A stretch of DNA of 64,000 nucleotides from Sclerurus mexicanus (Eukaryota > Chordata > Aves > Passeriformes > Furnariidae): positions 1,916,358 to 1,980,357 of the forward strand of contig VWZF01006730.1 of the NCBI GenBank assembly GCA_013396755.1. The letters are read 5' to 3'. Positions 61,241 to 64,000 of this stretch are shown in pieces. Under the pieces are notes generated by a model. The model saw only the letters and a program-made list of their open reading frames with translations, was not told the origin of the DNA and did no database searches. The position numbers and the translations under genes are program-made. Position 1 is the stretch's first letter. Each line of letters starts with the position of its first letter.

Positions 61241-63632
61241 ACATTTCTGCTCATTCCCACACCACCACTATAACATGAGGCACAGTGGGAATCGCCTTGC
61301 AGTCCAGGTTGACCTCAATCAAGAAGTAACAAAGAACTTTGTGAGTTTGGAAAAGGGCTATGAGGCTAAAGTTGTAAACTGATAACAGGTTGGACACACT
61401 GCACTGTTGTGTTGTGAAAGCCTAACGTTTAGCTTCTGTTTGCTTTAACTTGCTAACATTTTCCATTCTCTGGCTGTTGTAAATGTCATTTCTTTCCACA
61501 ATCATAAGGTGAGGCCCTGATCTTTGCTCAGAAAAGGGTCCAGCTTTTATATCAAACCTTCTAATCATAATTTTACTGCAAACCTTGAACAATTTTGATA
61601 AGTGGTTATGTTATGAATTGTTAGAAGGAAAGCTTCTAATCTTGAACTTGAGTGCAGGCAGGTAGAATGGATCGAATTTTGAAATAAAACAAAATGAATG
61701 CTTTTTAATGTATCATTTACAAGCTTCCAAGAAGCCACTGTGCTTATCAGATACTGCAATCATTTCCAGGAGCTACTTAGAAGTAGCTGTCAATTTTCTT
61801 CAGAAGTGATATGCCTCAGAGATTCCTTACTAAATTTCTCTTTTCTGATCTTGAACTCATCTACAAAGTAAATTATTTAAATTTCTAAAGAACATTAAAC
61901 TTTTTTTTTTTTTTAAATAGATTGGGGGATGGAAAACATTGTTAGTAAGTCTGCCTTCCCAATGTAATGTTCTATATTCTTGATAAAATCACACATATAT
62001 TTTAATCTATGAATAAGAAAGGAGATAAATAAATAGAAGAATGCAGCAGTCTATGTAAAAAGAGTTCATATAATTTAGGAGATAAATAGCATACAGAAAA
62101 TTTATTCCCCCTTTGATATGCAAGATTACCAGTCACTGATCTTCAGTGAGAGCCATGCATAAGAATGGAATTTACAGCTAAACTAGAGTTATGGTAATTG
62201 CCTGGAAAAAAGTAAACAAAGTTATATGCCTGCCTCAGTAGACTTCCAGTTGTAGTAATAATTGAGCACACAGATTTCTCTCCATTCCAAGAACCCACCT
62301 TGTTGTGCAGCAGCAAGCAGTGACTGAGATTTTTATTACAACAGCACCTACGTCATTTTTGCTGAGCTAGTTTTGAGTTCAGCACAGTTCGAAGATGAAC
62401 CTGTTCACCTTATAATATTGTTTGCTTTATTTATTGTTTTTTCCATATTACCCTTTGAGACTCTCACCATGTAATTTTATGGCTTTGAAGTTGTATGGGT
62501 TGACCTATAACTGTAATAAAAGAATTTGGAATGAGATAACACAAGTTTTTCCATTACTTACAAAAGGTTGAGGCTACTTATTAAACACCTTCATATTCTG
62601 TAACTTTTCTAAAATGAATACTTTTTCAAGCAACTGTTATGTTGTGGTAGACCCTTGCAGCACACAGATTGGATAGGATAGGTCTGTGTTGTGAGCTCAA
62701 ACAAGAAAAAATGGCGGTTTAAGTTTTAAATTCAACCTTTATGAAGAACACGGCATTTCCTAGTTACAAATTAACAGTATGTGATCATCCTGCATAGCAC
62801 TCTGGGACACAGATTATGTTTCTCATGATTTATGCTCTTCTTAAGGAGCACTGAGTTCAGTTACAAAGATGTACAGAGAACAGAGAGGAGGATATTTCTC
62901 CCACTCTGCACACAGGGGATTGACCCACAAAACCATTTAACAAGGATCCCATCACATCTAATGTACCCCTAAACTTCATTCCCAAGTTTCAGTCACACAA
63001 TCAGCTTTTCTTCCAAGTAGCATAATGCCCTAGGGATGTGCCTGGACTGCAGAGCAGGTGTTCCCCAGAGTGTATCCCACAGCCCTGGTCACCACTCACC
63101 AGGACTGCAGGACCTGTGGGCGTACTATTTTTCCTTTCAGCTGTCAGCTCATGTTTCTTTGCAAAAAAAAAGTCACTGCTCAGGAAGTGAGGACTATGGG
63201 AACAGGGACCACTGACACACACCCAGCTCTCCTCCCATTGTGGAGTTAATGCTTGGCCAAAGTATGCATACTGCTCAGTAAACTAGACACAGTCTGAGTT
63301 CTCCAGGATGTAAAGTGAAAGTATCCTAAATACTCTAAAGGAGCTCTAAAACCCTCCAAGAGACAGGCAAATCTCCTCAATTAGGATCCTAAATTTTCAG
63401 CTCTCTCTTAGTAAGATATCTCACAAGGTGGGTCTCTGAAAGTTTCAGTAACTCCCACCTCTATTAGCAGCACTAACATCTCAGAAGAGAGCTTCCTAGA
63501 CAACTAAACTGTGCTAAATTCCCTTAGAATTGCATGCAAATATACATGATTCAAACAGTGGAACAGAAAGAAAACCCAAACTAAAAGAAAATAAAAATCC
63601 AGTCTGTAATACAGCAACATAAGCCACGAATA
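61241..63632. other. Unique non-coding DNA, no gene seen
   Basis: No gene is supported and the longest frame is only 73 codons. A 14-base T run lies at 61901-61914. The rest is AT-rich unique sequence with scattered AATAAA strings. Confidence 0.6.
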
Positions 63633-63690
63633 ATCCCACTGAAAATCAAAGATATATACTGATTTTAATAAATATTGGGTCAGATTCTTA
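63633..63690 (+). repeat. Possible amniote repeat relic
   Basis: TCCCACTGAAAATCAAAGAT, then ATACTGATTTTAATAAATAT and TGGGTCAGATTCTT, recall a common sauropsid motif (CTCCACTGAAATCAATGGAGTTACACTGATTTACACCAGCTGAGGGTCAGATTCT). Block order agrees and identity is moderate. Confidence 0.35.
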
Positions 63691-63877
63691 GAGAAAGCAC
63701 TGGGTCCAGTGACCTGCAGTCAGATCCCTGGTCAGTCTGTGCCATGCAGAGAGCTCAAGACAACAGCTGAAGGTCTCCTTGTGCCAGGGGGATCTTTGGC
63801 TGTAGCAATAACTTCACAGCACCTCACATGCCACGAGTGCAAAGGTATTATGGGATTGTGACAGGTGGGCAAGAAGT

Positions 63878-63948
63878 AGCTGCTTTTCCTGGCATGAGTT
63901 AGGTCATCCCCAAGCTGCTTTCTACTGGTATGAGTTATATCATCCTTG
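63878..63948 (+). repeat. 35/36-bp tandem duplication
   Basis: Two adjacent units start AGCTGCTTT and share a TGAGTTA-AT-TCATCC core (63878-63912 and 63913-63948), with roughly three quarters of positions equal. The divergence implies an old duplication. Confidence 0.8.
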
Positions 63949-63966
63949 AGGCTCTTCTAAATTGGG

Positions 63967-64000
63967 CATTTACCAGGTTAGGTAGGTAGGTATTTACCAG
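63967..64000 (+). repeat. AGGT microsatellite between ATTTACCAG repeats, cut by window edge
   Basis: ATTTACCAG occurs at 63968-63976 minus one base and again at the very end (63992-64000), with an AGGT-type run (TTAGGTAGGTAGGTA) between. The array may continue beyond the window. Confidence 0.75.

Noticed and set aside
1..64000. Search for tRNA, snRNA, rRNA, CRISPR arrays, endogenous retrovirus genes and mitochondrial inserts
   Set aside because: I saw no B-box sequence in a foldable tRNA context, no spaced identical repeats, no paired LTRs, no retroviral protein motifs and no mitochondrial gene text.

Overview
The window reads as nuclear DNA of a bird or other archosaur with no protein-coding gene that I can support. 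The organism call rests on repeats. Three truncated LINE copies match the 3' end of CR1, the main retroposon of birds, turtles and crocodilians. Two of them end in the 8-bp ATTCTGTG-type tail seen in birds. I saw no Alu, B1 or mammalian L1. Interspersed repeats are sparse, and several A-rich tracts are broken by CCC, as is common in avian DNA. The base composition is AT-rich, CpG is scarce, and stop codons are frequent in all six frames.

No open frame rises above background. The longest uninterrupted frame is 173 codons and is the antisense of a CR1 copy plus its flank. The next is 158 codons and has no recognisable domain. From a stop frequency of roughly 6% per codon over six frames of 64 kb, I estimate the longest chance frame at about 150 codons, so these lengths are expected by chance. 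No run of frames joined by splice sites builds a protein I know. The window is therefore intergenic DNA or the inside of a very long intron, and the sequence alone cannot say which.

Layout: 1-4.5 kb is AT-rich unique sequence. From 4.5 to 5.2 kb there are two probable MIR-type SINE relics and one weaker one. From 5.2 to 18.4 kb is mostly unique, with one MIR-like relic near 9.45 kb. From 18.4 to 20.2 kb is the busiest part: an A-rich tract, a TATA-containing promoter-like segment, a clear MIR-like relic and a CR1 copy. From 20 to 30 kb there are small duplications, a conserved-element candidate near 24.6 kb and the second CR1. From 30 to 45 kb there are A-rich tracts, a 20-bp palindrome and relics of old amniote repeats. 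From 45 to 64 kb there is a minus-strand CR1, further MIR-like relics (the one near 53.7 kb is the best preserved) and a tandem duplication at the right edge.

The most useful observations are the unusually visible layer of ancient SINE and amniote-repeat relics, the promoter-like block at 19.28-19.44 kb, the perfect palindrome at 35.6 kb and the 15-bp repeat pair at 22.4 kb. I found no previously undescribed gene system. All repeat assignments come from recalled consensus sequences and not from a database search.
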